Assembly (NCBI GenBank): GCA_037039685.1
Contig: JAWNGF010000004.1
Span: 620,001-684,000, forward strand
From: Ceratobasidium sp. AG-K
Lineage: Eukaryota; Basidiomycota; Agaricomycetes; Cantharellales; Ceratobasidiaceae
Length of the DNA stretch: 64,000 nt
Direction of reading: 5' to 3'
Made by a program: the position numbers and the translations under genes. How positions within the stretch are numbered: position 1 is the first letter of the stretch; every line of letters begins with the position of its first letter. The notes beneath the pieces were generated by a model that did no database searches, had not been told where the DNA came from, and was given only the letters and a program-made list of their open reading frames with translations. Shown piece after piece: positions 48,745 to 61,393 of this stretch.

Positions 48745-49337
48745 GTTGAACGATATCGACCCAGGGTATGTCAAAGTAACTCGGTAGGCAAGTAGAATCA
48801 GGCCTTTAGTAGTATTCCAAAAGAAGGTTGTAACAGTGTGGTCGATTGACGCGACCTACTGACCGAAGCACCATTTGCGCGCGGAGCGTGCTTCGTGCCA
48901 AGACATATATATGAATTGGCTCAGAGCATGCGGGAAGAGAGTCCCATGATGTGCATTAACCGATGGTTCACATGGGATTCAAAGAGGCTACGGTGATAAG
49001 CCTTGTGACCTGTAGGTCGACCGATAGGGGAGAATGTCAGGTTTGGACTGGCTTCGCGTGGTGATTTGGGGATCTGGAGTGTTTCTCCGAGCGAATTCGT
49101 GGGATGGTGTCATTTATATTACGTTCGTTGTTGTGACACATGCAATATGCATAGGTCGATGAGCCTAGATGATTTCTGGACTCGAAAGCAGATCGAATTA
49201 GATTATACAATACATTTAACGGTACATATAATGGCTATAAAGGGTATAACGAACCGAATATCTGCCCGTCTACCTAAAAATAGACCCTCCCGATTTCAGG
49301 TACACTAAGCATTGACAACTTCTCGTTGCAGTTCCCC
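48745..49337. other. Promoter region of M28 paralog 3 and 3' flank of the C2H2 gene
   Basis: About 590 bp without coding signal. TATATATG occurs near 48905 on the plus strand. Nothing else recognised. Confidence 0.45.
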
Positions 49338-50773
49338 TCAACCTCGAACGCGTGCTTGAGTTGACTGGGATCCCGAGGGTGGAATTTGCCCTTGTGAATT
49401 TCCACGCGATGCTGTTGCTTCCGAGTCACCATAGGATTCTTGTGTCTGTGGTGCGTAGGGAACTTGAGTCTGCAAGCCCAAGTCCGAGTCATCAAGTTGT
49501 CCAACCAAGTTGTCATGGATTTCTTCGTCCGAGTCTAGGTGAGTAAACTCGCTCATAAGCTGCTCCACCGTGTGTTGACTCGATGTTGCGGGGTCGGGGT
49601 TATGATAAAACGGCGATGGGACAGGTACTGGTGCGGCTGGCTGGCGGACAAGTTGTCGTGTAGAGATTGTCGAACGTTGAGACTTTAGGGGACTGGCTTC
49701 GTGTCGCACTGAGAGAGAACTCATCGAAGTAATGTGCAATCCGCCACGGCCACGGCCTCGCCCCCGCGCAGAGCCTCGAACGGGGTTATGAGCCTTTCTC
49801 GGCGGGCTTCCCCTGGTGGAACGGAACTCTTGAACCTTCAATCCGGTCGACGGGCCAGGAGTAGGTGCAGAAGGACCGGCGATTTTCGCGGTTTCCCGTT
49901 TTCGTCGTTCTCTTTCTTTCTCCGCTACCTTCACGTTTTCCCGTTCCTTTTCCTTTTCCTTCAGCTCTTTTTCACGTTCGGCGATAATGGTAGTGATCGC
50001 GGGCGACTCGGGAATTGGTCGGTATCTCGCACCGGTGTATTCATCGGGTGAGACCGAACCAGACAATTGAGAGAACGAAAGGCGTCGCTTTAGTCTGCTG
50101 CGGCGAGCAGACGATGGGGGTCCATTGCTTTGCTTGTCTGCAGGAGGACTAGACACCGGTACGAGCACGTCAGAGTACGTCGCTGCATCGCCGCGCTCCG
50201 GCTCATCGATAGACATGTCTCCGAACCGGCGGCTAATTGGTGTACGTTCAGGAGAGGCAGGAGTAGGGGAGGGAGGTGGAGGGGAGCTAGGTGGCATGTC
50301 CATAGGCTTGTCAGGAGTCTTTGTGGGGGACGTGGACGGTAGCTGGACCGGACTCCGGGTAGGCTGAATCGATGACCTATTAAATATAGACTGCTGGGAA
50401 ATTGAAGTATATTGACGCACTTGTGGTGACCCTTTCGTCGGGGCAGATTTGGGTGGAGGAGTCCTTGGAATGGAAGGGCTTGAATTAGGCGTTTGAGGTT
50501 GTGTGTTATTGTCCGATATCACTACTGGCGTGTATCCAGGAATTAAACGGGTTGCAATATCCTCTAAAAATGGTTTTATATCATTGTTTCATTGCGCCTT
50601 TAGAAATACTCACCTGGTGTGTACCCCTCCGTGCGCAAAATGTCAGCCGCCCGCTTCCTTGTCACGGGCCTCCCTCTTATCATATGCATCTTGATATGGT
50701 CCACCAGATCAGAGTGCTTATCGAATGCCTCGCAACACCATTCCCATCTACAATTGTGTAAGGTAGCCATCAT
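49338..50773 (-). CDS. Single C2H2 zinc-finger protein with long disordered tail
   Basis: Exon 1 encodes MMATLHNCRWEWCCEAF, and the finger continues KHSDLVDHIKMHM. That is one C-x4-C-x12-H-x3-H finger at the extreme N-terminus. An intron near 50.57-50.61 kb joins EDIATRLIPGYTPV. The remaining ~390 residues are low-complexity: S/P/T-rich, a charged EREKELKEKEKEREN helix, an RGRGRGRGG box, and an acidic end (HLDSDEEIHDNL). It is probably a nuclear nucleic-acid-binding protein. Its 5' end lies 130 bp from the Npr3 start codon, giving a short divergent promoter. Confidence 0.75.
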
Positions 50774-50903
50774 GAGTGTGGTAAGGTTGAGAATGTAGAA
50801 CTTGTTGGTTGTTTAGCCGGCCTGGTCACGTGGGTTGCTGAATTAGGCTAAGGCAGTTGCTTGCCGCCACCAGCCCATGGACTTACACTACTAGTATATA
50901 CCC

Positions 50904-53900
50904 ATGCCGGATGCTCCTAGTCCTTTGATAGCGATCCTTCTAGTAACCCAATCTGCGAAGAGTGCTAGCGAGGTCGCATTTCGATGGCCTCCGAATCCCA
51001 CGGTCCGCCCGCGACTTTCAAGGCCTCGACCAGATAAGTTGGAAACAGATGGAAGTTGGCGTGCGGCCTACTACGACGTTACCAGCGGGTATGATGTTCG
51101 TGGAAAGTAAGCCAAATGATCATCAAGCCAACGGTCATTTATGAGCAACCCTCTAGCGACGAAGATGACGAAGATGACGACTATGCATGGACTCGCCCTC
51201 ATGTTCAACAACCTCGTAGATCATCTATATCGAACTTTCATCACTCCCCACCAAGGTCATCCAGAGGACCTGCTTCGCGTACACCCGGCCACTCTCATTC
51301 GCATCATCCATCCCCAGCACACCGACACGACAACGACCGCGAATTGTACACAAATCTTCTTGGCTACCGCTCCAGTTTCCTCGCCGATATTTTGAGTCCC
51401 AAATCTGCTCTATGTCACCAAAAATTTGAACTTATCGTCGACGAACTCGGGTTTCTTGGACATCCAGTCCACGCTGAACGAGATGGAGGCTGGGCCTGGG
51501 AAGAACTATACCGTTCAAGAGCTGCATCTTTTGTGGAGAAAAATCCTGACCGACCATTCATTGAACGGGGTGCGCTTGGTTTCGACCGTGGTGGAGAACA
51601 GACCGGATCGTACAGTACTCGTTCTGGCTCTTTCATGGATCGCCCGGGGCTCTTCACAGACCGACCGGAGATTTCGGACTCGCCCATACTCACAAGTAGC
51701 AGTAGCTCCTTTGGGGGCGTGGGTACCCCCCGAGCTTCAAGGTCCCACAATTCACTCAGTGAGGCTCGCGGCCGAATGCCAAACCGCCCGCCATTCGACC
51801 TACGCATGAGTTCAAGTGATAGCTTCATACCATCGCCATCACCTGCAATTACATCATCGTCAGCTACTCCTATATCTGAAGCGTCTTCCGAGTCTTCAAC
51901 CGTCGCGCATCCTCTAAATTCTGCCTATGTACTGCCTCACCTGACCTCCAACTCAACCTCAACGTCGGACGCGGATAATGCACCACAATTGACCTCATTC
52001 CATCTGGTTCTCGTATTCGATAGATTGGATCCCCAGTCTGTTTTTGCGCGAGACTTACATCAATATACCGCCGTGTTCTACCAACAAATAGCGTTCAAGA
52101 TGACTGCCGTGATGCATTATGAGCAAGGCCGCTCAGGATGGGTAGCTAGGGCTAGTGAACAACTTATTGCCATCCGAGACGAGTGCGTTGTAGACGGTAC
52201 TTATTATCTTCATGATACATGTACGCATATGATAACGCATCCTTGCATAGGTGTCCCTTTTTCCGATTACTGCGAACGCGCACTGAATACCTCTCCTCTC
52301 GCTTCGGCTATTAAAACGGTTTTCGAGTCCGTCACTCACGGTACCGTCGCGCATATCCAGATCAACGAGGTTCCATTGGATATACAACTCCCTGCTCGGC
52401 ATTCGTCTATGCTTGGGGGTCACGGTGCCCATGGCGTCCCCGAAGATGGAATTGATCCCGATGCTGACATTGAACAGGGCCCAATCTCAGCGTGTGGAGA
52501 AGATGAGTCCGAAGATGAAGTTGGGCGTGCAGAGGATGCCCGCAGGTTCGGCTGGTGGCTTCCGCGGCTAATGCCCTGGAAGGGATTGCTACTACTCGAA
52601 GACGCGGGGCCAGGTACCGGGGCCGAAATGATCGTGAGGATGAATTCGGGAAGAATGTCTGGCGGAGGCAACGGCAGTGTGGGCGGAGATGAGGATGCCT
52701 TGGCGGATGAAGACATGTTCAGAAAGTTCTTGAGCTACGTCCAACCAACTATTTCGTAAGCTCATCGGTACTGTGCCCTCAATTTTTCTCATCAGTCGTT
52801 CCCAGGCTATCCGACATTGCAGAGCTTTCGGAGTTAAATCTCAGGACGGACGTCTATCCGATGACGCGCCTCTTGCTCTACAACCGCAAGGCCCGCCTTG
52901 TAGACGTAATTCCACCAGGAATGAAAGTAATGTACACGGTCTCGGCTGCTTTTAAACGCCCGTAGGTCCATTTTACTCCCAAAACGTTTCCCCATTGACC
53001 AAGTTGGTCCAAGGCTTTCCGAACTCAGTATAGTATTTTCCCGCCTTTTCTCCACTGTTCCTCCCCTTCCCGCACTGTTGGCCACAATCACATCCTTCTC
53101 ACGCCCATTCTCCTCTGTCATCCCGTCAAGAGATCATCGAGAATTTTATCTCGAAGTCTTGATCTGGCTTCTTCGCCACGGGCTGTTGGAGAAGCTTCAC
53201 CTTCGAGTTCGAATCGTTGCCACCGCCGAAATACGAAGTGCAACCCGCGCCACGCTAGTCAGGGAACGAGAGAATGCTCGACTTGGTAGAGAAGTAGCCC
53301 AGGTTATAGGGACTCGAAGACACAGACCGAGGCGAAGGAGGCGAAGCAAAGCGAGCGATGAAATCGAGATCCACTTCGCCCCCGCTCCAGGAGAAATGTT
53401 TGAACCTTCGTCGCCCGAGCTCGTACGCCCGAGCCGGCCATTGCACGTTCATACACATAGTAGTCACCGCAGGCGTAGGTCTAGTCGGTCTTCGATGAGT
53501 TCTGAGAGGCTAAGTCGGATACCAGAGAGCCTATCGGTGTCCGAAGAAGCGCTCGAGGAGGAAGAGGAAGACGGGATTGAGGAGGAAGAGGAGGGTATTG
53601 ATGGGACTGGGACCGGCGTTGGAGAACTGGATGGATTGCTGGAGGATGATGCGGGAATCACAAGTAGAGGAAGTGTGATCATTACAGAGCCTGCCGAAGC
53701 AACCCGTTTGGAGATTAGGTGGATGGAGGCCATGACTGAGGGGAAAGACCGTGGTATTACACAAAAGTTTAAAAGGTGAGGCCCTGACCTATCGCACATC
53801 GTACATCCCGAAGGCTGATGGGTCTATAGACTTCGGAAATATTTTGACGGCAAGGTTACTGCCGATGAAATCTTGTACCGGGAGGATATTACTAGACGTG

Positions 53901-54050
53901 AGCTGAGAGAAGTTATTCATCATTTCGATACATATGTAAGTGTGCTACGAACTCCGACCAGAGTCTTCCGATATACGCCTGGCCCCCTTTGGTGCTTACT
54001 TGGGACTGATACTCTTTATTTTCCAGCTAATCGTGTTTCTTCATCCATGA
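50904..54050 (+). CDS. NPR3: Npr3/NPRL3, GATOR1 (SEACIT) subunit
   Basis: This subunit of the Npr2-Npr3-Iml1 GTPase-activating complex inhibits TORC1 during nitrogen limitation at the vacuole. The N-terminal longin-type strand reads SPLIAILLVTQSAKSASEVAFRW. Intron ~51109-51164 joins an acidic DEDDEDDDYAW stretch. FLADILSPK...FELIVDELGFLGHPVH and FHLVLVFDRLD are signature blocks. Later come LTKLVQGFPNS, the helical YLEVLIWLLRHGLLEKLH, long acidic inserts, and the C-terminal ILYREDITRRELREVIHHFD. A last short exon gives LIVFLHP before the stop at 54050. The protein is intact and about the expected size for basidiomycete Npr3 with disordered inserts. Confidence 0.85.
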
Positions 54051-54688
54051 ATCGGCTGAGCTGCGAAAGTATGGACTGTACATTATATCCTTGACTACGT
54101 TGTGTCTGTCGGCCAAACACCTTTCTATTTCGCCGCGGCGTGCGAGTCTTGAAGGTCTTATTAAACCTTGCCAATTTCATACACCTGACAGTATTGTGGA
54201 TCACCCGACCGATAATGCCACCGCACGTTTATCCACCTCCAATCCCTGGCAATTCACCGACCGAGCCACACCCCCATTCCATCACCTGGCCTTAGTCCCC
54301 TGCTACTTCAGTATGACCTGAGCAGAAGCCGCGGAAACAGGTCAGGAAGTAGCGGTTCACGATATGCCATAGTTATTTGACCTACTAGAAAGTTACAATC
54401 AATGCAAAATCGTTGGATTGACCGGGAGGCTCTCCATTATGAAATCGGCTTGATTCCCGAGGTCCTAAGGTTTCCAGAAGTTCCGAAGTCGGCGCTGTAT
54501 GTGGCGCAGATCGACGATAGTTACAACTCTGCTCTTACACGCCGGCAAAAGCATTAGGCCACAAACCTTTCAGTCCACAATGTGCCCTATGCGCGGGCGC
54601 AATTCTCTTGTAAAAGCTGAGGGATATTATTCAACACGGGATCATATCGCCCAGCCTCCTTCGAACGACCGAAAGTTGGAACTCGGCC
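54051..54688. other. Promoter region of cutinase 1
   Basis: No gene seen. Near 54605-54620 the sequence CTCTTGTAAAAGCTGAGGG aligns with the CTCTATAAAA..CTGAGGGG box of cutinase 2, but the TATA core is changed. Confidence 0.45.
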
Positions 54689-55556
54689 ATGCCCCTCAAA
54701 CCTCTTACCGTATACATACCACTTATTCCTTTGAGCTTAGGTCCCTTGATGCTAACATTATATTCACAGCTCTCTCTCTTGCTCGCTGCATCCACCCTCG
54801 GGACACCAATCGGGTTTGAAACGCGCCAAGCTTGCTCCGCGGTACAACTCATTCATCTCGCAGGGAGTACCGAAAATGGCCTTGGTATTGTTGGAAACCC
54901 TCTTTCTAGGGCGCTTGGCACGGCCATTCCAGGGTACTTATTCAACTCATTTCGTCACGTAATCATAAGACATTTACCCATCCCTTCACAGAACAACGAC
55001 TTATTCTGTCCCTTACGATACTAGCGCAGAGTACTATGCGACCGTTGCAGAGGGTGCTAGGATGACCGAAGAGTACCTCACCTCTCAAGCGTCCCGCTGC
55101 CCCGACCAGTGCTTCGTTCTGAGTGGGTACTCCAAGGGAGCACTTGTGACACATAGTTCGTCATCTAGCTTTCTCTCATTGTGTTCTGGGAACTGAGCTA
55201 CGCATTAGAAACGAGCCTACCCAGCGCTGTCCAGGATAAGGTCATTGCCATTCTAGTATTTGGTGACCCGGCGCGCAACGCCAATCACCCATGGCCAATC
55301 AATTTTCCTTCAGTCAACCAGGAGCCTCGCAATGGGAGCAGTGATGCCCAAAATATTGTCAGTTTCTGTAACAAGGGGGACCTTTTCTGCGATATCGGGG
55401 GCAACAGTCTGGATGCCCATCTGGCATACCCAAATGATGGAAGGCAAGTGCTGTGAGACCTCTGGACTACTTTAACCACTGCTGACGCGTTACCACAGCA
55501 TCAAAATTGCTGCCATATTTACCGAGAAGAGGCATAAATATTTGAGTGCGGTATGA
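54689..55556 (+). CDS. Secreted cutinase 1
   Basis: This serine esterase acts on cutin and related polyesters. A 7-codon first exon (MPLKPLT) is spliced to LSLLLAASTLGTPIGF to form the signal peptide. Motifs are RQACSAVQLIHLAG, YDTSAEYYATVAEGA, the nucleophile elbow FVLSGYSKGA, VFGDPARN, and FCNKGDLFCDIGG with the catalytic Asp. The catalytic His lies in LDAHLAY. The last intron appears to start with GCAAGT (a GC-AG intron), leading to SIKIAAIFTEKRH and the stop at 55556. This tail is longer and less conserved than in cutinases 2 and 3. Without that splice the protein ends at GRQVL near 55456. Confidence 0.82.
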
Positions 55557-56520
55557 CAACATGGACCATACATTCGCATGAAACCTATCGGGCTGGGCAA
55601 TGTGATTCATAATATACCTACTATACACAACTTCGCCATATGGAGGTGTAAAATGCCAGTGTAACCGCCTCGTTACATTGCACTAACTGAGGATGTTTGA
55701 CATCAATTGCAAGAAAGCTCTACCGCTACCCGGTGATCACAAACAAATCCGTAGGGTCAAAGCCACCGAAGATCTCAGCTCCAGCTCCAGCTCCAGCTCG
55801 ACGCTACGTCACAACAGAATATCATATAGATCGAATCATCCCGATTTGTTCGCTACCAATAAGGTTATCTAGAGTAGTACTCCAACATTCGCGTTGCCCC
55901 TATCCTCCAGCCCCTATATCTACCAGATGCTGAGTACAAGTGTCCGTCTCTGCCCCGCCTTTCCGATGCAACCTAGCGCTCAAGTGCTATTATTGTCAGT
56001 GTCAACCCGGCAAGTTGGCGCCGAGGTTGGACTCAGTCTACATAACTGGAAGGTGTGCACATAATACACACGCATATACCAGCATCCATTCGCTTCCTAG
56101 TATCAGTACTGATTTATTACAATATCACTTTGTTGCTTAGTTTAAAGCTCCCGGTCCTTCCTCGAATTATTCGGCTGAACTGATAACGAGTGAGGAGGCA
56201 ACCGTTTACGGAATGTTGTGGGGCATCTGACCGAGCACTGCATCTAGAGGGTGGATTTTGGATTAATTTAACGCGCTGTTCGCCGTCGGGACCTTTTAGT
56301 CGTTGAGCAAGGGGATCCACAATCACGAGAACCCGGCCTCGGCGTCGGTATTTCGTAACATCGAACAGCGTAGGCATGGCGAGCCGACATCCGCCGGGTT
56401 CGTGACACCCGTTGCTCTGTGTTAGAACCCCGATTGGAGTTTAAGCGCAACTTTTTGAGCAATAGTTTCAGTATTTCAATGGTTTTCCACGCAGGTGTCA
56501 TCAAGTCGTTCACAATCTAC
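55557..56520. other. Intergenic between cutinases 1 and 2
   Basis: No gene seen. The segment from about 56145 onward is the start of a ~460-bp upstream region shared with cutinase 3 (about 60942-61393). Confidence 0.45.
55775..55800. repeat. Short CAGCTC tandem repeat
   Basis: Four consecutive copies of CAGCTC form a hexanucleotide microsatellite in intergenic sequence. Confidence 0.85.
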
Positions 56521-56610
56521 CTCTATAAAAACCTGAGGGGAGTGGCATCTTTCGCAACAACCATTAATCAACACAGTCCTTTCTCCTCAACCAGAAGTTG
56601 ATATCAAGTC
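56145..56610 (+). promoter_or_regulatory. Cutinase 2 promoter, duplicated in cutinase 3
   Basis: About 460 bp upstream of cutinase 2 align in order with about 60942-61393 upstream of cutinase 3. Landmarks include GCAACC.TTTACGG, CCTCGGCGTCGGTATTTC and GTAGGCATGG.GAGCC. A TATA box CTCTATAAAA (56521-56530) lies about 90 bp before the ATG, and the equivalent in cutinase 3 is 61308-61317. Confidence 0.7.
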
Positions 56611-57469
56611 ATGTCCTTCAAGCAGTTCACCGTATGATCTTCCTCTCTGAACTGAGACTACCCGATACTGACCTGTATATGTATGTAGGTCTCTCTTTTG
56701 TTCGCCGCCTTGGCCCTCGGGGCCCCCATTGGGCTTAAGACACGCCAATCCTGCTCTGCAGTACAACTCGTTCATCTTGCAGGGACCAGCGAGTTGGGTC
56801 TCGGCATCGTCGGTACACCCCTTTCTAGGGCGCTTGCATCATCTATTTCAGGGTACTTTCACCTCCATCTTACGATGCACTCCATCCTGGCAAGCCACTT
56901 ACTTACCATCGGACAGAACAACAACCAAGTCTATCACCTACGATACTAGTGCCGAGTACCTTGTATCTGTAGCAGCAGGCGCAGCTATCACGCAGAGCTA
57001 CCTCACCTCGCAGGCGTCTGCTTGCCCTGATCAGCGTTTCGTTTTGAGCGGATACTCCAAAGGAGCGCTCGTTCTGCACCGTAGGTGGCACTGGCCCTCC
57101 TCGTATTTCTAGCTAACAACGCTACTCGGATATTAGGGATGGACCTTCCCGACGCCGTCAAATCCAAGGTTATCTCTGTCCTCGTTTTTGGCGACCCATC
57201 CCGTAATATAAACAGCGCTGCGTGGCCCATCAACTCCCCTTCTGTCAACAAGACACCCCGAGACGGAAAGACGAGCAGTCAAAACGTTGCTAGCTTCTGT
57301 AATGACCGAGACTTGTTTTGCGATGTTCCTGGAAGCAGTCTCCCCGCTCACCTTGCATACTCCGTCGATGGAAGGTAAGCAGTTAAAGATCCCGTATGTG
57401 CTATTGGTGATAATAAGGTATCGTTTTAGCATCGGGGTCGCTGCGGATTTCGCGAAAGCTCAAGCATAG
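56611..57469 (+). CDS. Secreted cutinase 2
   Basis: Same family and exon plan as its neighbours. A 7-codon first exon (MSFKQFT) is joined to SLLFAALALGAPIGL as signal peptide. It has RQSCSAVQLVHLAGTS and TKSITYDTSAEY. The nucleophile elbow is FVLSGYSKGA, followed by VFGDPSRN. FCNDRDLFCDVPG carries the catalytic Asp (the preceding Gly of the usual GDLFC is replaced by Arg), and LPAHLAY carries the His. The final exon SIGVAADFAKAQA ends at 57469. Five exons, all GT-AG. Apparently intact. Confidence 0.88.
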
Positions 57470-57721
57470 AATGACGATGGTTTGGTCTGGTACCATATCA
57501 ACTGAACATTCGGTGTAAATCATTACTGACCAGAATATAATGTACATTTACTGGAAATCCAATCGCTACCCTGCGTAGCCACCTGATAACTACCACAAGG
57601 AAGGCATTTCCGATCTCAAGTGAACCCCGTTTGGCGGCCGCAGTACTCATGAACACCAGTGTTAGAGCTTGGTCTCATATCACGATTCAAACATTTCCCA
57701 AACCAAACAATGTCAGCTGCT

Positions 57722-58153
57722 CTAGGTGACCTTGGTCGTATCTTCCTTGACTTCGATTCTGATGTTTAATGCTACGCCATAATCGCGTTGGCGTGCACAT
57801 AGTGTGAGCCGGACTGCATCGTGTATGCACATCAACGCATACACAGACAGGGTAAATGAAAAGAAAGGGGAATACATAACGTAATAGACAAAATCAGAAG
57901 AAATTTCGTGCATGTACACTGCCAGGCTACTGAGGGTATGAAGCGACTGGAGTAAAGCCAGGTGAAAGGATATACTCTTGCGCAGAATCCAAAGGTTGAT
58001 CCTATATTTTCCAATCGCTACAGCAAAGATGAGTCCCGAATAGTTGGGCCACAGCGTAACGAGGATCAGATGTGTGTGCATAGTCGGGCCATCGCGGTTC
58101 AGCCACACAGCGCTAACGGATGGAACTAGTGATAAGCACTTACAGGGAGCCAA
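57722..58153 (-). CDS. Putative membrane protein, 3' exon (tentative)
   Basis: An open frame with protein-like composition ends at 57722. It shows hydrophobic segments (THLILVTLWPNYSGLIFAVA; YYVMYSPFFSFTLSVYALMC) and a charged tail IRIEVKEDTTKVT. A GTAAGT donor at about 58137-58142 on the minus strand suggests upstream exons toward 58.6 kb, where ITVLLFVAKEASYS and VGCGLLGHTLIVEAIS are open. I recognise no family, although multi-span proteins of unknown function are common in basidiomycetes. Confidence 0.33.
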   Translation of the reverse strand: MAPCKCLSLVPSVSAVWLNRDGPTMHTHLILVTLWPNYSGLIFAVAIGKYRINLWILRKSISFHLALLQSLHTLSSLAVYMHEISSDFVYYVMYSPFFSFTLSVYALMCIHDAVRLTLCARQRDYGVALNIRIEVKEDTTKVT

Positions 58154-58902
58154 GAAAACCTTACCGGCTAGAGCAGTAGAAGCTGGAAAATCGGCACTAT
58201 CGACCGTACAAACCTAGTTGCACACATCGTAAAGATACTTGGACAGATGAGCAGGTTCTATGCTCGCGCAAAGACCCGTTAGATATCCGACCCCTGCTCG
58301 GTCTTACTTCGCTTTACACAAATGGAAGCTCTCCTTCGGGGACACGTAAATGCCGTGGTTATGGCCGTCAAGTACCCGCGAACCTCAGTGGAGGAGGCTG
58401 TGTGATGTCAAGAAAACGAAAAACGCATAAATTTCCATCCTGTCTATGTGGTGTAGAGATGGCTTCTACGATTAGGGTGTGGCCAAGCAAACCACAGCCC
58501 ACAGCCCATGGGTAGTGGAGTGTGATAACATCCATTCCAAAAGAATCTTTGTTGTAAAAGTTGAATGAGGTCGAATAGGACGCCTCCTTGGCTACGAAAA
58601 GAAGCACGGTGATACAGGCTATCGGTTCCACCGCCGTCCGCTATGAATGAGGTATACACATAAGCAAAATGCGCTTATAATTTGACCCCGGCCATAATCG
58701 GTGTGTGACGGCAAATACTTGATTGCTATCGGTAGGACGAGTGACCCTCTTGGCACGTCGGGTAAATTTCAATTTCTAGGGTTTCCTGACGTAAATCGGC
58801 GCTCAATGGTTGCTAGTAATTTGTACATATGTTAGAGTTCTGATGGTTGTCTCCCTACGTTCGCCTCTGCTCTCCTACAAATAACAGACCTGACCAGCGA
58901 CA

Positions 58903-60766
58903 ATGTCCAACCATGGGTATGAACTGTTACCGACATCAACGTCCCGGGCAACCACGCCTGAAGTTACCTCAGAACGGACCACTTGGCTTTGGACCATCCC
59001 AAGATCGTTGGCTCATCATACGCGACTTAAATCTCAACCGCGTCTCATTTTCATAGCCACGTCCGCAATTGGTCTACTCTTTATTTTTATCACTGTATCA
59101 TCCTGGGACAATTTGAAGTCGTCTGAGTACTTGGATTCACCATGGGCGTCCGACGCCGATAACTTCACAGATATATTTTTGCAAGAGTCACTGCTTCCAC
59201 AGCACAACCTGTTGGCCGAATATCCTGAAGGCCAAGATGGCCGGTATCTACGGTTCTCTAATCAGATATGGCAGTTGGGGTGAGCCGTTGTGCGAGTACG
59301 CGTTTTTTGTGTTGATTATTTACAATACTTGATCTAGTTGGAACAATTTGTTGCAGGAGCGGCTGCTGAATACTATTCTAGCTTATGAATCGGACCGAGC
59401 TCCCGTGTTCTCGCCCTTTCAAGCTCGGGTACGTGTGTTTCCCTTGAGGTTTATTTGCCCAAATTTAGCTGTTTGGTAGGCACACCCACCACGCAACGAC
59501 ACACTCCCAGACGGAAATCGACAAATACTCGTGATCCCGTACAACGCCCTTCTATCCGGTCCCACAGCAGGCGCGTCCTGGGGACCTGATGACCATCACC
59601 CCCGGGCTATAAGCCAAGATTGGTGGGAAGTGGTTTGCCCTCCACCCAGAAGAAGGATAGTCAATGTGGACGAGGTTATGGAACAGGTTGGAAAGAAGTC
59701 AGATGGACTGCATATGCTGCAGGGATGGACGACGATATTGAAAAATATGCCGGAAAAGTGTGTCGAGCTGATCGGCACCCAGGTTTTTGATTATCTGTGA
59801 GTCGTATTTTATATTTTGAGAGGCGGATACTGACCACGTATATAACAGCTTAATTGGCGACAAGCGTGTACTTTCTCTTTGGGATACGTTCTCCAAGCAT
59901 CCCGTCATCCAGCGACTCGAAGACTCAGCTGTCGTCAAAGTAGCAATATCAAGAAATATGGATAGGTTTCGAAATCGATCCAAATTCACCATATGGCCAT
60001 TCACCAGCCGCTCGTCCCAGGCACTACGCGGTCTAGTGGCTGTACAAATTCGGCGCGGAGACTTTCGAGGCGACATAGGTAAAGAAAATGGACATTGCCA
60101 GTTTTTATCCAGGTGGGGAAGTACATATTCAGGTAAGCGGCGTGTGTAGTTGGTGTGCCGGTACTTGCTTCGGTGAGCTGGTGCTAAAGAACAGCTATTC
60201 TACAGGGTGGAGTCAACTTCCACAACTACACGATAAATTCGACCCTCCCCCAAGAGGAGGAGTTAAGCTAGGAGAAACCGTTAGTCCGAGTTAACTCAAC
60301 TAATGGAACTAATAGCCAACTGCTTGCTCTTTCTACCAGACCCCAGAGCTCGCCAAGTTCTACCTCGATCGATGTCTTCCGACTCCTGTGCAAGTGACTG
60401 CGCGTCTCCACACTATCCGTACTGAGAGCAAGGAACCACTCTCGCGCATCTTCATCGCTACCAATGCCGAGGAATCCTACCTGTCCGATCTGCGTACTCT
60501 TCTCGCTGAGGATGGCTGGGCGCCGGACTCCATCATCACAAGTGGCGATCTTGATCTCAACTGGCAAGCCGAGTCGGTATCCGTGGCTGTTGATATGTCC
60601 ATCTTGGCGAGGGCCCAGGTGTTCGTGGGAAACGGGGTAGGTTTTACACGCGTTCCTATATATATATATTGCTTACACAAGTCCCTAGTTTTCTAGTATG
60701 ACTAGCAATGTTGTGATGAGGAGACTCACTACAGGCATGCCGACTGAGAGTGTTATGTTTTGGTAA
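58903..60766 (+). CDS. Type II membrane glycosyltransferase, O-fucosyltransferase-like
   Basis: A short cytosolic N-terminus (MSNHGYELLP) precedes a single membrane anchor RLIFIATSAIGLLFIFITVS, the usual Golgi type II layout. Lumenal blocks include GRYLRFSNQIWQLG|WNNLLQERLLNTILAYE, LVIPYNALLSGPTAG, and the GDP-sugar-binding type motif LVAVQIRRGDF. Later come FYLDRCLPTP, IFIATNAEESYL and VAVDMSILARAQVFVGNG. The last exon gives FSSMTSNVVMRRLTTGMP and ends at 60766. The HIRRGDF-like motif suggests GDP-fucose O-fucosyltransferase relatives. Donor and acceptor are not proven. The gene sits between cutinases 2 and 3. Confidence 0.75.
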
Positions 60767-60941
60767 ACTTGGACGTCACCTTGTTGTTGAACGTATATTT
60801 ATATCGTATTATCATTCTGGCTCTGTTACTTCGCATCCATTACCTCTATCACTAGGATTATTGATATATACTCGAGTCTCGCTTTGGGTATCGTGTTACT
60901 GACCTTCACCAAGCGAGGCTGCTTCGTGATTTAGTTAATAC

Positions 60942-61393
60942 TCCCGGTTCTCCCGTCGGCTATTGTGGAAGTGAGTTAAGAAGCAACCATTTACGGTAGA
61001 CCGGGACCATGGTCACTGCCACGGTGAGATTCTGAATTGATTTGGTACGATCTGTGTCATCAATTTGACTTCGTTATTGGGTGTGAGAAGTGTGTGAGAA
61101 CGAGGTCGCGACTTCGAGAACCTTACCTCGGCGTCGGTATTTCATTTTTGTAGCTCGGGTAGGCATGGTGAGCCAACTTCCGATCTATTTGTGGCGCTCG
61201 TTGCTGTGTCCAAGTCCATCGACGAAATATTGCATGCAACTATTGACGTATAGCCGTGACTTTTAATATATTTGTATTCATGTACGACTAAACTATTATC
61301 ATCGCGTCTCTATAAAACCTCAAGAGGCAGTGGCATCTTCTGCAACAACCAGTACAATCCTTTCTCACTACAACTAGACGTTGAATCCCAGCC
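60942..61393 (+). promoter_or_regulatory. Cutinase 3 promoter, paralogous to cutinase 2 promoter
   Basis: The region shares ordered blocks with 56145-56610. TATA box CTCTATAAAA is at 61308-61317, 77 bp before the ATG. The block GTGGCATCTT..GCAACAACCA between TATA and ATG is also shared. Confidence 0.7.
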